A stretch of 64,000 nucleotides of DNA from DATEPR01 sp036502345 (GTDB taxonomy: Bacteria > Actinomycetota > Actinomycetes > Mycobacteriales > Pseudonocardiaceae). The DNA lies in assembly GCA_036502345.1 (NCBI GenBank), contig DASXYT010000242.1, positions 1 to 64,000 on the forward strand, in the 5' to 3' direction. The first letter of the stretch is position 1; every line of letters starts with the position of its first letter. The notes beneath the pieces are model-generated. The model searched no databases and had not been told where the DNA came from. It saw nothing but the letters and a program-made list of their open reading frames with translations. The position numbers were made by a program, and so were the translations under genes. Positions 23,478 to 31,454 of this stretch are shown here, piece by piece.

Positions 23478-25457
23478 TCAGATCGCTGCCCCGACGCGGT
23501 GGCCCTCGGCGATGGCCACCTGGAGAAACCGGGGGCCCACGGCGTCCCCGACGAGATGGACCTCGACGCCCTCGGCACGCAGCTGTTCGGCCAGCCCGTG
23601 CCGGGACTCGTTGTGGCACACCAGAACCACCAGGTCAGACCGGACCTGCCGAGTTGGTCCGCCGTGGATCGAGCTGATCGTCACGTGGTCGGCGTCGATG
23701 CCGTCCACCCGCACGTCGTTGACCACTGTCACATCACGGCCGGCCCAGCGGCTCTTGATCGCGTTGACCGTCCTCGGGCCGGCCAACAGTGGTGACAGGC
23801 TGGCCATCCTGGTCAGGAACGTCACGTGGGCGCCCCGGTCGAGCAGTGCCTCGGCGACACCGACGGCCTCGTAGTGCCCGACGTCGTCGAACACGACCGC
23901 CTCGGCGACCGCTGGTGGTTCGGTGAGCACTTCCCAACTGGTCAGCACGTGCGGCAGGTCGGCGCCGGGCACGGCCCTCGGCGCGGCGACCTGGAACCCG
24001 TCGGTGCGCGGCGTCGACCCAGTGGCCACCACGACCTTGTCCACGCCCAGTTCGCGGACAAGGTCGGCGGTCACGGTGGTGCCGGTCCGGACGTCCACCT
24101 TGAGTTCGTTGAGTTCGCTGCGCAACCAGTCGCCGATCTCACCGATCTCCGCGCGGTAGGGCGCCTTGCGGGCGAACCGCAACTGGCCGGTGAGCTCGTC
24201 GGTCTGCTCACACAGCACCACGGAGTGGCCACGCTCGGCGGCCACCCTGGCTGCTTCCATGCCGGCCGGTCCACCGCCGACGACGAGCACTCGTGCCGGC
24301 CGCTCGGCCGGCACGAGTGCCGCGACCGCCGGCAGCATCGCGACCGTGGGATTGACGGCGCAGCCGATCCGGCCGCCGACCACGGCGTTGCCGCCGACGC
24401 AGCCCTGATTGCAGCCGATGCACGGCCGCACCCGGTGGGCCTCGCCGCGCAGCGACTTGGCGACCAGTTCCGGGTCGGCGATCGTGGCCCGCACCATGGC
24501 CACCATGTCGGCCTGGCCTGCCGCGATGATCCGTTCCGCATGGTCGAGTGTCTTGATGCGACCCGCGACCATGGTGGGCACGCCGGTCGCCTCGGCCACC
24601 GGCACCGCGTAGGGCAACTGGTAGCCCTGTACCTCGTCCATCCCGCCGATGACGCGGTGGTAGGAGTAGGAGGATGCGACGCTCAGGTCGATGAACTGGA
24701 CCAGGTTCTCCCGCTCCAGCGCGTGCACCAGTTTGATGCTCTCGTCGATGTGGTAGCCACCGTCGACCAGTTCGTCGGCGCTGAGCCGCATGCCGATCGG
24801 GATGGCACCCGCTACCGCGTCCCGTACTGCCCGCATGATCTCCAGGACGAACCGCGACCGGTTCTCGAACGAGCCGCCGTACTCGTCGTCGCGGAAGTTG
24901 GTGATCGGCGAGAGGAACTGGCCGAGCAGCAGCCCGTGGCCCGCGTGCACCTCGACACCGTCCAGCCCGCCGAGTACGACACGGCGTGCCGCGTCGGCAT
25001 AGGACCGGACGATCTCACCGATCTGTTCGTGTGTCATCGCCAGCGGTGCGATCGCGTTGTCCGCGCGCAGGTTCGGCAACACGGACGGCGACCAGGCGGG
25101 CTGCGCGTCCGCCAGTTGCGCGTTGTGGCCGAAGTGCATCAGCTGCTGGAAGATCTTCATCGGGTGCCGGCGCAGTACCTTCGTCATCCGCTGGTAGCCC
25201 TCCAGGACGGTGTCGTCCCAGATGTGGATGCCGGCTGACGCACCGGACGGGTGGACCGACGCGATCTCCAGCACGGTCAGCCCGACGCCGGACTTCGCGT
25301 TCGCCTCGTGGTAGGCGATCAGTTCGTCACTGATGCGACCGCCCGGGGTCAGCCGCGTACCGTGCGCTGTCCGCACGATCCGATTGGGTACCTCGACACC
25401 GCCGATGTCGATCGGGCTGAACACGTGCGGATAGCGCCGCTCCCCCGGGCTGGTCAC
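23478..25457 (-). CDS. OYE/2,4-dienoyl-CoA reductase-like FMN-FeS-FAD oxidoreductase
   Basis: 659 residues in three parts. An N-terminal OYE-type TIM barrel holds FMN (VPNRIVRTAHGTRL, QQLMHFGH). A linker carries [4Fe-4S] ligands (CIGCNQGC, then GCAVNP). A C-terminal FAD/NAD part carries VLVVGGGPAGMEAARVA. The layout equals FadH, trimethylamine dehydrogenase and bile-acid BaiCD/BaiH enzymes. The usual proton-donor tyrosine of the barrel (HGAHGYLL) is replaced: EVHAGHGLLLGQFLSP. So the reduced or oxidised bond, or the direction, may differ. The stop lies 13 bases before the amidohydrolase start; the start overlaps the SDR stop (ATGA). Confidence 0.87.
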   Translation of the reverse strand: MTSPGERRYPHVFSPIDIGGVEVPNRIVRTAHGTRLTPGGRISDELIAYHEANAKSGVGLTVLEIASVHPSGASAGIHIWDDTVLEGYQRMTKVLRRHPMKIFQQLMHFGHNAQLADAQPAWSPSVLPNLRADNAIAPLAMTHEQIGEIVRSYADAARRVVLGGLDGVEVHAGHGLLLGQFLSPITNFRDDEYGGSFENRSRFVLEIMRAVRDAVAGAIPIGMRLSADELVDGGYHIDESIKLVHALERENLVQFIDLSVASSYSYHRVIGGMDEVQGYQLPYAVPVAEATGVPTMVAGRIKTLDHAERIIAAGQADMVAMVRATIADPELVAKSLRGEAHRVRPCIGCNQGCVGGNAVVGGRIGCAVNPTVAMLPAVAALVPAERPARVLVVGGGPAGMEAARVAAERGHSVVLCEQTDELTGQLRFARKAPYRAEIGEIGDWLRSELNELKVDVRTGTTVTADLVRELGVDKVVVATGSTPRTDGFQVAAPRAVPGADLPHVLTSWEVLTEPPAVAEAVVFDDVGHYEAVGVAEALLDRGAHVTFLTRMASLSPLLAGPRTVNAIKSRWAGRDVTVVNDVRVDGIDADHVTISSIHGGPTRQVRSDLVVLVCHNESRHGLAEQLRAEGVEVHLVGDAVGPRFLQVAIAEGHRVGAAI

Positions 25458-26257
25458 AGGCCGGCCACCTGGTTCATCCCGAGGTGGGCCTCCCGCAGCG
25501 GAGTCATCTGCCCGTATGTCACGGCCAGGTCGCCACCGCCCGCGACCGGCAGGGTGACGCCGATGATGTATCGGGCGCTGTCCGATGCGAGGAATGCGAC
25601 CGCGTTGGCGATGTCGACCGGTGTACCTGAGCCGATCGGCAGGCCGACGGTGGGGCGCGGTTCCTTCGGGATGTTGCCCGGGGCCACCGCGTTGACCCGG
25701 ACGCCGTGCGGTGCCACCTCGAACGCCAGGTCGCGGGTGAGCGCGGAAACGCCTGCCTTGGACGCCGCGTAGGAGGCATGCGGGATGGTGTAGGTGAATG
25801 CCGCGATCGAGGAGATGTTGACGATCGCGCCGCTGCCCCGCCTGATCATTCCCGGCAACACCGCTGTGCAGCAGATGAAGGTGCCGGTCAGGTTGATCGA
25901 GATGACCCGGTCCCAGTCCTCGTCGGTGTGCTGTAGCAGCGCCTTGGTGATCCAGATGCCCGCGTTGTTGACCAGGATGTCGACCTCGCCGACCTGCTCG
26001 ACCGCCGTCCGGAGCGCGGCCTGCACCTGCTCGCGGGAACTGACGTCCGCGACCACGCCGATCGCCTTGGCCCCGTCATCGGTCAACCGTGCGACCGCGG
26101 CGTCCAGGGACGGCCCGTCGATGTCCATCGCCACGATCGTCGCGCCACTGCGCGCCAGCCGCTGCGCAACACCGAATCCGATGTTCTGCGCCGCACCGGT
26201 CACCATGGCCACCTGGCCGGTGAGGTCGATGTCGGATCCGGACGCCGTCGCTGTCAT
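25454..26257 (-). CDS. Short-chain dehydrogenase/reductase
   Basis: 267 residues, classical SDR: TGAAQNIGFG cofactor loop, NNAGI, NISSI with the catalytic serine, and YAASK. The C-terminus has an unusual tail after RYIIGVTLPVAGGG (about 25 residues). Substrate unknown. First gene of the operon that runs through the flavoenzyme, amidohydrolases, Rieske protein, ATPase and AhpD/CMD-like gene. The ATG at 26255-26257 has GAGAGGAA upstream; operator site 4 lies about 85 bases upstream. Confidence 0.86.
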   Translation of the reverse strand: MTATASGSDIDLTGQVAMVTGAAQNIGFGVAQRLARSGATIVAMDIDGPSLDAAVARLTDDGAKAIGVVADVSSREQVQAALRTAVEQVGEVDILVNNAGIWITKALLQHTDEDWDRVISINLTGTFICCTAVLPGMIRRGSGAIVNISSIAAFTYTIPHASYAASKAGVSALTRDLAFEVAPHGVRVNAVAPGNIPKEPRPTVGLPIGSGTPVDIANAVAFLASDSARYIIGVTLPVAGGGDLAVTYGQMTPLREAHLGMNQVAGL

Positions 26258-26341
26258 GGGTTCCTCTCCAGATCTCCAGCTCAGACCCGCACTGCGGCTC
26301 ACCAGGACTTACGGCGACGCTACGACCGTGAACCCACATTG

Positions 26342-26361
26342 TCAATCGAGCGCTCGGTCGG
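26342..26361 (-). promoter_or_regulatory. Putative TetR operator, site 4 (across a stop codon)
   Basis: On the minus strand CCGACCGAGCGCTCGATTGA, differing from site 3 at one base. The final TGA is the stop of the crotonase gene, whose last codons (TDRALD) are read from the site. It lies 85 bases upstream of the SDR start at 26257 and would serve the promoter of that operon. Confidence 0.6.
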
Positions 26362-27214
26362 TTGAGGTCTTCGGGTCGGTCAGGGTCTTCGGGTCACCCG
26401 CGAAGCCGAGGTGCTGGATCTGCAGCAGGCTGAGCTGCTCGTAGGCCGACGACGCGTCCAGCGCGAGGTTGAGCTGGTCGGCCACCCGCCGGTTGAGGAT
26501 CCGCTTCGTCCACGCCAGCGCGAACGCCGAGCGGTGCAGCAGCCGCGCTGCGTAGTCGTCGACGACACCGTCCAGTTCGGCGGCCGGCACCGCCCGGTTG
26601 ATGATGTGCATGTCGGCCAGCTCGGCGGCGGTGTACGTCTTGGACAGGAACATGTACTCCTTGGCCAGCACGGGAGTCATGAACAGCGGTATCAGCGCAC
26701 CCGCTCCGTCGCCAGGTGAGACGGCGAAGGGCAGGCCGACCGCCGAGCCCGACTCGCTCCGCACCACCTCGCCCATACCGAGGTGCACGTCGCTGATGAA
26801 GGCGTCCTCGCGCGCCACGATGAGGTCGCAGCCGAACACGATGCTCTGCCCGAAGCCGATCGCGTCGCCGTTCACCTTGGCGATGATCGGCTTCTCGATC
26901 TCGGTCATCGCGTTGAACGTACGCAGCACGCCCTGCCCGACCGGGAACTGTCCATACGGGTCAGCCAGTCGCTCGGCAGCCCGATCGCTGCGGTAGTAGT
27001 CGGGCGAACCGGCGCACAGGAACTCACCGTCCGACTCCCCGGTGATCACGATGACCCGAATGTCCCCGTCCGTCCGCATCGCTTCCAATGCCGTTGGCAG
27101 CTCGACATGCGGATCGCCGGGCGGTGACTCCTGGAACGTCACGGACACGGGGCGCAGCTTGATCGTGGCCACCTGGTCGACAACGGAGATACGGAGCGAT
27201 CGAAAGTCGTACAC
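26342..27214 (-). CDS. Enoyl-CoA hydratase/isomerase family protein (crotonase fold)
   Basis: 290 residues. Crotonase blocks: GESDGEFLCAGSPDYY for the first oxyanion region, KVNGDAIGFGQSIVFGCD for the second, then FISDVHLGMGEV. The first catalytic Glu position (usual GGGCEL) reads GFGQSI, so this is not a standard hydratase; related folds do isomerisation, hydrolysis or decarboxylation. Start chosen at the GTG at 27212-27214 (VYDFRSLRISVV) because GGGAG precedes it; the frame is open further upstream without support. First and possibly only gene after operator site 5. Its 3' end carries operator site 4. Confidence 0.78.
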   Translation of the reverse strand: MYDFRSLRISVVDQVATIKLRPVSVTFQESPPGDPHVELPTALEAMRTDGDIRVIVITGESDGEFLCAGSPDYYRSDRAAERLADPYGQFPVGQGVLRTFNAMTEIEKPIIAKVNGDAIGFGQSIVFGCDLIVAREDAFISDVHLGMGEVVRSESGSAVGLPFAVSPGDGAGALIPLFMTPVLAKEYMFLSKTYTAAELADMHIINRAVPAAELDGVVDDYAARLLHRSAFALAWTKRILNRRVADQLNLALDASSAYEQLSLLQIQHLGFAGDPKTLTDPKTSTDRALD

Positions 27215-27257
27215 GAAGGTCTCCCGTCTGAGCGGAGCTGCCGCGATGGGGCGCAAC

Positions 27258-27277
27258 CTACCTATCGCTCGGTAGCC
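27258..27277 (-). promoter_or_regulatory. Putative TetR operator, site 5
   Basis: On the minus strand GGCTACCGAGCGATAGGTAG, sharing the core ACCGAGCG and flanks CT/TAG with site 1 but with a weaker palindrome. It lies 43 bases upstream of the crotonase GTG at 27214. Weakest of the five sites. Confidence 0.5.
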
Positions 27278-27316
27278 TAGCGGCGGTACGTGACTCGTCA
27301 ATGGACTGTCCGGTCG

Positions 27317-27460
27317 TCACGCACTACCCATGCGGTGCCCGGCCAACCGCAGCAGCGCTTCGGGATTGGGGAACACCCCGACCACATTGGTGCGACGTTT
27401 GATCTCCTTGTTCACGCGCTCCAACGGATTGGTCGACCAGATCAGTAGTAGGCACCTGTC
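27317..27460 (-). mobile_element. IS256-family transposase remnant (C-terminal end)
   Basis: Minus-strand translation gives STNPLERVNKEIKRRTNVV followed by GVFPNPEALLRLAGHRMGSA and a stop at 27317-27319. This is the conserved C-terminal block of IS256/Mutator-type transposases. Only about 45 residues remain and nothing recognisable precedes them, so the element is dead. It marks the right end of the catabolic island and the border with the GNAT and PurF-like genes. No inverted repeats seen. Confidence 0.85.
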
Positions 27461-27523
27461 CAGTTCGCCGTCGTGGACTCACCGTCGCTTCCGACCGAGG
27501 TTCCGGTCGCCAGCTGAGGCCGG

Positions 27524-27979
27524 TCAGCCCTCGTCGAGCCTGAGCACCACGAACTCGAGATCGCCATCGCGGTCGGTGCCCACCCGCCGGAAGCCACAGC
27601 GCTCCAGGAGCCGCACCGAGGCGGTGTTACCCACGAACGGGTCGGCGTAGAGGGGTCGGGCCTCCTCGCGCCGCAGGAACTCTCGCAGCGCCGCGGTCCC
27701 GACGCCGCGACCCCAGAACCGCTGCCCGAACCAGTAGCCGACGAAGCGCCTGTCCTCCTGCCACCACGCGCAGAGGTTGCCGGCGACCTCTCCCCCGACC
27801 GTGACGGTCTGGACGTGCCCGGTGGGGTTGCCCAGCACGTTCCTCCGCCAGTGCGTCAGGAAGCGGTCCCGATCGCGAGCGGGAAACCGCGCCCGCCGCA
27901 CCGCCTCCTCCTCGCGCTGCTGCTCGTAGAACACCTCGAGGTCCGCATCCTCGACATCGCGCAACAGCACGTCGGTCAT
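27524..27979 (-). CDS. GNAT-family N-acetyltransferase
   Basis: 151 residues. The acetyl-CoA-binding motif A is GQRFWGRGVGTAALREFL, preceded by VGYWFGQR and followed by ADPFVGNTASVRLLERCGFRRVG, the RimJ/RimL-like end. It would acetylate an amine of a small molecule or a protein N-terminus. Start chosen at the ATG at 27977-27979 (MTDVLLRD); an in-frame GTG eight codons earlier is less likely. It lies downstream of the biosynthetic cluster on the same strand, 107 bases after the PurF-like gene. Membership of the cluster is uncertain. Confidence 0.8.
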   Translation of the reverse strand: MTDVLLRDVEDADLEVFYEQQREEEAVRRARFPARDRDRFLTHWRRNVLGNPTGHVQTVTVGGEVAGNLCAWWQEDRRFVGYWFGQRFWGRGVGTAALREFLRREEARPLYADPFVGNTASVRLLERCGFRRVGTDRDGDLEFVVLRLDEG

Positions 27980-28086
27980 GCGGGACAGGGTGCCCGGACA
28001 CACCGACAGCGCCCGGCGATCTGGATGAGGATGCCGGCGCAGGGCTGGTCCGTGGCGCGGTCATCAGGGCTCGCACCGACCCCGGG

Positions 28087-29475
28087 TCACACCGTGGCCA
28101 GGCCCGCGTCCCGGTTGCCGGCGTGGATGTCGACGGGGTAGTCGCCGGTGAAGCAGCCGGTGCAGATGCCGGCGGTGCCGACCGCGTCGGTCAACGCGTC
28201 CACGCTCAGGTAGCCGAGGGAGTCCGCGCCGACCAGGTCCCGCACCTCGGTGATCATCCGGTGCGCTGCCGCGATCTCGCCCGGCCTGCTCATGTCGACG
28301 CCGAAGAAACATGGCCACCGGATCGGAGGTGAGGAGATCCGCAGATGCACCTCCGACGCCCCGGCCGCGCGGAGCATCGCGACCACCGCCTGTGCCGAGT
28401 TCGACCGGACGATCGAGTCGTCCACGACGATGACCCGCTTACCCTCGACGACCTCCGGAATCACGTTGATCTTCAGCGAGATCGCGCGCTGCCGCTCACG
28501 GTTGCCAGGGCTGATGAACGTCCGGCCGACATAGGGGTTGCGGACCAGGCCCTCCTCGTAGTGGATGCCGCTGGCCGCCGCGAAACCGGCGGCGGCCGGC
28601 CGGGCGGTCTCCGGGACCGGCATGACAACGTCACCGACGGCGGGGGCCTCCATGGCCAGGGCCGTCCCCAGCGCGCGGCGCACCTGCTGCACCCGCCTGC
28701 CGCCCAACAGGCTGTCCTGCCGGGCGAAGTAGATGTGTTCGAACACGCACAGGGCGGGCGCGGGATCGGCGTAGCCGCTGCTGGTCAGTCCGGCACCGTC
28801 GATCCTGATGATCTCGCCCGGTGCCACCTCGCGCAGCAACCGTGCGCCGATCGAGTCCAGGGCGGCGGTCTCCGACGCGATCACCCAACCGGCGCCGAGG
28901 CGGCCGACGCACAGCGGCCGGAAGCCCTGGGGATCACGCGCGCCGTAGATCGCGTCGGGGGTCAGGACGACGATGCTGAACGCGCCGACGACCGTGGGCA
29001 GTACGTCGGCCAGCGCGTCGGCCATGGACGGTCCGTGGTGTGCGGCGAGCGCGTTCACCAGCAGTCGCGTGTCCGAGTCGCCCGACTCCTGCCGGATCAG
29101 ATCGGGCAACTGCGCGGTCGCGTCGCCGACGCCGAGCAGGTTTCCGTTGTGGGCCAACGCGAACTGGGTGCCCGCGCTGGTCAGACCGGGGATCGGTTGC
29201 GAGTTCGCACCGCCGGCGGCGCCCGCGGTCGAGTACCGGACGTGGCCGATGCCGCGCGCACCGATCAGCGACGCGACGTCGACCGGGTCGAGTGCCTCCC
29301 GCACGAGGCCGGGGCCGTGCAGCAGCCGGATCGACGGTCCGTTGGCTACGGCGACGCCCGCTGCCTCCTGCCCTCGGTGTTGCAGGGCCATCAGGCCGAT
29401 GCAGATGGTCGACGCCGCGGATCGGTCATCGCCGAACAGGGCGATGACACCGCACTTCTCCTGGACGACATCCAT
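28087..29475 (-). CDS. purF: PurF-like glutamine amidotransferase (amidophosphoribosyltransferase family), divergent
   Basis: 462 residues. After a short propeptide (MDVVQEK) comes the N-terminal nucleophile Cys of class II amidotransferases, CGVIALFG, then LQHRGQEAAG and HNGNL. Fe-S cysteines match PurF: CVFEHIYFARQ, PCFFGVDM and CTGCF. The PRPP loop reads VDDSIVRSNSA instead of the usual VDDSIVRGNT/GTT, and the loop usually ESGTPAA reads ETARPAA. So binding of PRPP may be altered. It lies 65 bases after the fused thioesterase-oxidase gene on the same strand, far from any other purine gene. It could be a biosynthetic amidotransferase, a resistant duplicate, or simply the housekeeping enzyme. 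Confidence 0.8.
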   Translation of the reverse strand: MDVVQEKCGVIALFGDDRSAASTICIGLMALQHRGQEAAGVAVANGPSIRLLHGPGLVREALDPVDVASLIGARGIGHVRYSTAGAAGGANSQPIPGLTSAGTQFALAHNGNLLGVGDATAQLPDLIRQESGDSDTRLLVNALAAHHGPSMADALADVLPTVVGAFSIVVLTPDAIYGARDPQGFRPLCVGRLGAGWVIASETAALDSIGARLLREVAPGEIIRIDGAGLTSSGYADPAPALCVFEHIYFARQDSLLGGRRVQQVRRALGTALAMEAPAVGDVVMPVPETARPAAAGFAAASGIHYEEGLVRNPYVGRTFISPGNRERQRAISLKINVIPEVVEGKRVIVVDDSIVRSNSAQAVVAMLRAAGASEVHLRISSPPIRWPCFFGVDMSRPGEIAAAHRMITEVRDLVGADSLGYLSVDALTDAVGTAGICTGCFTGDYPVDIHAGNRDAGLATV

Positions 29476-29540
29476 GGACACGATTGCGATTCCCCTTAGT
29501 CGGAGGTCGTGCGGTGCCCACGCCGGGCACCGGGGTCCGC

Positions 29541-31454
29541 TTAGGACAGCGGCGCGAGCAGGTCGGGCGTGATGTCGGCGATGGTCGGGCAGCCGGCCAG
29601 GGCCATGGCCAGGTCGATGTCGGCGAGCAGGCAGCGCAGCACATGAGCGACACCGCTGCGGCCGTCCAGGGCGAGTCCGTACAGGTACGGCCTGCCGTAC
29701 AGGACCGCGTCCGCGCCGAGGGCCAGGGCCTTGACCACGTCGCTGCCGGTACGGATGCCGGAGTCGACGAGGACCGGCACGTCGGGGCCGACGGCGGCGC
29801 GCACGGCGGGCAGCGCGTCCAGCGCCGCCACCGAGCCGTCGAGTTGGCGACCGCCGTGGTTGGAGACGATCACGCCGTCCACCGCACCGAGGTCGAGCGC
29901 CCGACGGGCGTCGCCGGGGTGCAGGACACCCTTGAGCAGGATGGGCAGTGACGTGAAGGTGCGCAGCCGGGGCAGGTCGTCCCAGTTCAGCCTGGGGTTG
30001 GCGAAGACGCGCGCCCAGTGCTGCAGGACGGCCGCGTCGTCGTGGCCGTCGGGCAGACCGGCCTGGAACGCGGGGTCGGAGGTGAAGTTCGCGATCCCGT
30101 CGCCCTGTAGGAAAGGCAGGTAGCCGTTGTCCAGGTCGGTGGGCCGGTAACCGAAGGTCGGCGCGTCGGCCGTGAGGACGATGGCGGTGTAGCCGCAACG
30201 CTCGGCGCGGCGCACCAGCGAGGTGGCCACCGACAGTTCGGCGGGCCAGTACAGCTGGAACCACCTCGGCACCCGGCCGGCCACCGCGGCCACGTCCTCC
30301 ATGCTGTGCGACGACCCCGTGGACAGCACGAACGGCACACCCACGTCCGCGGCCGCCCGGACCGTCGCCATCTCGCCGTCCTGGTGCACCACGCTCTGGG
30401 CCGCGATCGGCGCCAGCAGCAGCGGCGCCGGCATCCGCTCACCGAACAGGGACACCGACATGTCGCGCTGGTCGACGCCGCGCAGCATCCTGGGCATCAG
30501 GCGTTGCCGGTCGTACGCCTGCCGGTTCGAACGCCCGGTGGCGCCGGTTCCCGCGTCGCCGAGCACGTAGCCGCGGGCGGCGGGCGTCATGACCTTGCAC
30601 GCCAGGTCCTCCAGCGCGCTCAGGTCGGTGGTGAGCCGGGGAATGCGGCCGCTGATGCCGCCCAGGTAGATCTCGCGCACCAGGTCGGCGGGGGTGGACT
30701 CCAGCGCGCCTTCGTGCGGCTGGGTGAGATCGGCCAGCAGCAGTGCGATGTGCGGATCGCGGCCGGTGAGCGCGAAGTGGTCACCGGAGAGCACCTCGGT
30801 GTCCCAGTCGTTGGAGGTGTGCCGTCCCCAGCCGTGCATCTGCCCCAGGCTGTTCTTCGGGTCGGCGTCGGCCAGCAGCACGGTGATCGGCGCGCTCACC
30901 ATGGCGCCGGGCGGGCAGTGGTAGCGGCGCAGCGCCCGGTGGTCGGCCCGCAGCAGCCGGAGGATCTCGCTGACCACGTCGTCCTCGCGCAGCAGCGCTT
31001 CTGGCACGCCGCCCAGCCTGCGCAGCTCGGCGACGAGCTGGGCGTCGTCCATGGCGTCGAGGTCGCGTTCCTGCCAGTCGTCGCTGGGCGGCCGGGCGGC
31101 GGACACGAACAGCCGGGTCACCGCGCCCTGCTGTTCGAGCAGCCGGGTGGTCTCGAAGGCGACGACCGCTCCCATGCTGTGGCCGAGCAGCGACAGCGGC
31201 AGGTCGGTGTGCGGCGCGAGGCAGCGGGCCGCCTCCTCGGCCAGCGCGGAGACGTCCTTGGCACAGGGCTCGGACCTGCGTTCGCGGCGGCCCGGGTACT
31301 GGAACGTGAGCACCTCGACGTCGTCGGGCAGTGCGCTGGCCAGGGCGGCGAAGGCGTCGGCCGAGCCGCCCGCGTGCGGGAAGCAGGCCAGCCGTGCCAC
31401 CGGAGCCCGCCGGGGATACGGCACGCGGACCGGCGAGATCGATGCGAGCGTCAT
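29541..31454 (-). CDS. Fused type II thioesterase and FMN-dependent alpha-hydroxyacid oxidase
   Basis: 637 residues. Residues 1 to about 245 are an alpha/beta-hydrolase thioesterase (CFPHAGGSADAF, active serine in LLGHSMGAVVAFE, late histidine in SGDHFALTG). About 255 to 637 are an FMN TIM barrel of the lactate 2-monooxygenase/glycolate oxidase family (SVSLFGERMPAPLLLAPIAA, WFQLYWP, LTADAPTFGYRP, catalytic His/Arg in VSNHGGRQLDG, VLVDSGIRTG). The first part should release an acyl chain from a carrier protein; the second oxidises an alpha-hydroxy acid to the alpha-keto acid, or decarboxylates it. The ATG overlaps the PKS stop by four bases, so it likely acts on the PKS product. I know of no common precedent for this fusion. 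Confidence 0.88.
   Translation of the reverse strand: MTLASISPVRVPYPRRAPVARLACFPHAGGSADAFAALASALPDDVEVLTFQYPGRRERRSEPCAKDVSALAEEAARCLAPHTDLPLSLLGHSMGAVVAFETTRLLEQQGAVTRLFVSAARPPSDDWQERDLDAMDDAQLVAELRRLGGVPEALLREDDVVSEILRLLRADHRALRRYHCPPGAMVSAPITVLLADADPKNSLGQMHGWGRHTSNDWDTEVLSGDHFALTGRDPHIALLLADLTQPHEGALESTPADLVREIYLGGISGRIPRLTTDLSALEDLACKVMTPAARGYVLGDAGTGATGRSNRQAYDRQRLMPRMLRGVDQRDMSVSLFGERMPAPLLLAPIAAQSVVHQDGEMATVRAAADVGVPFVLSTGSSHSMEDVAAVAGRVPRWFQLYWPAELSVATSLVRRAERCGYTAIVLTADAPTFGYRPTDLDNGYLPFLQGDGIANFTSDPAFQAGLPDGHDDAAVLQHWARVFANPRLNWDDLPRLRTFTSLPILLKGVLHPGDARRALDLGAVDGVIVSNHGGRQLDGSVAALDALPAVRAAVGPDVPVLVDSGIRTGSDVVKALALGADAVLYGRPYLYGLALDGRSGVAHVLRCLLADIDLAMALAGCPTIADITPDLLAPLS

Noticed and set aside
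23478..25457. Naming the flavoenzyme a mycofactocin-system oxidoreductase
   Set aside because: No mycofactocin biosynthesis gene is in the window, so the specific label is not supported.
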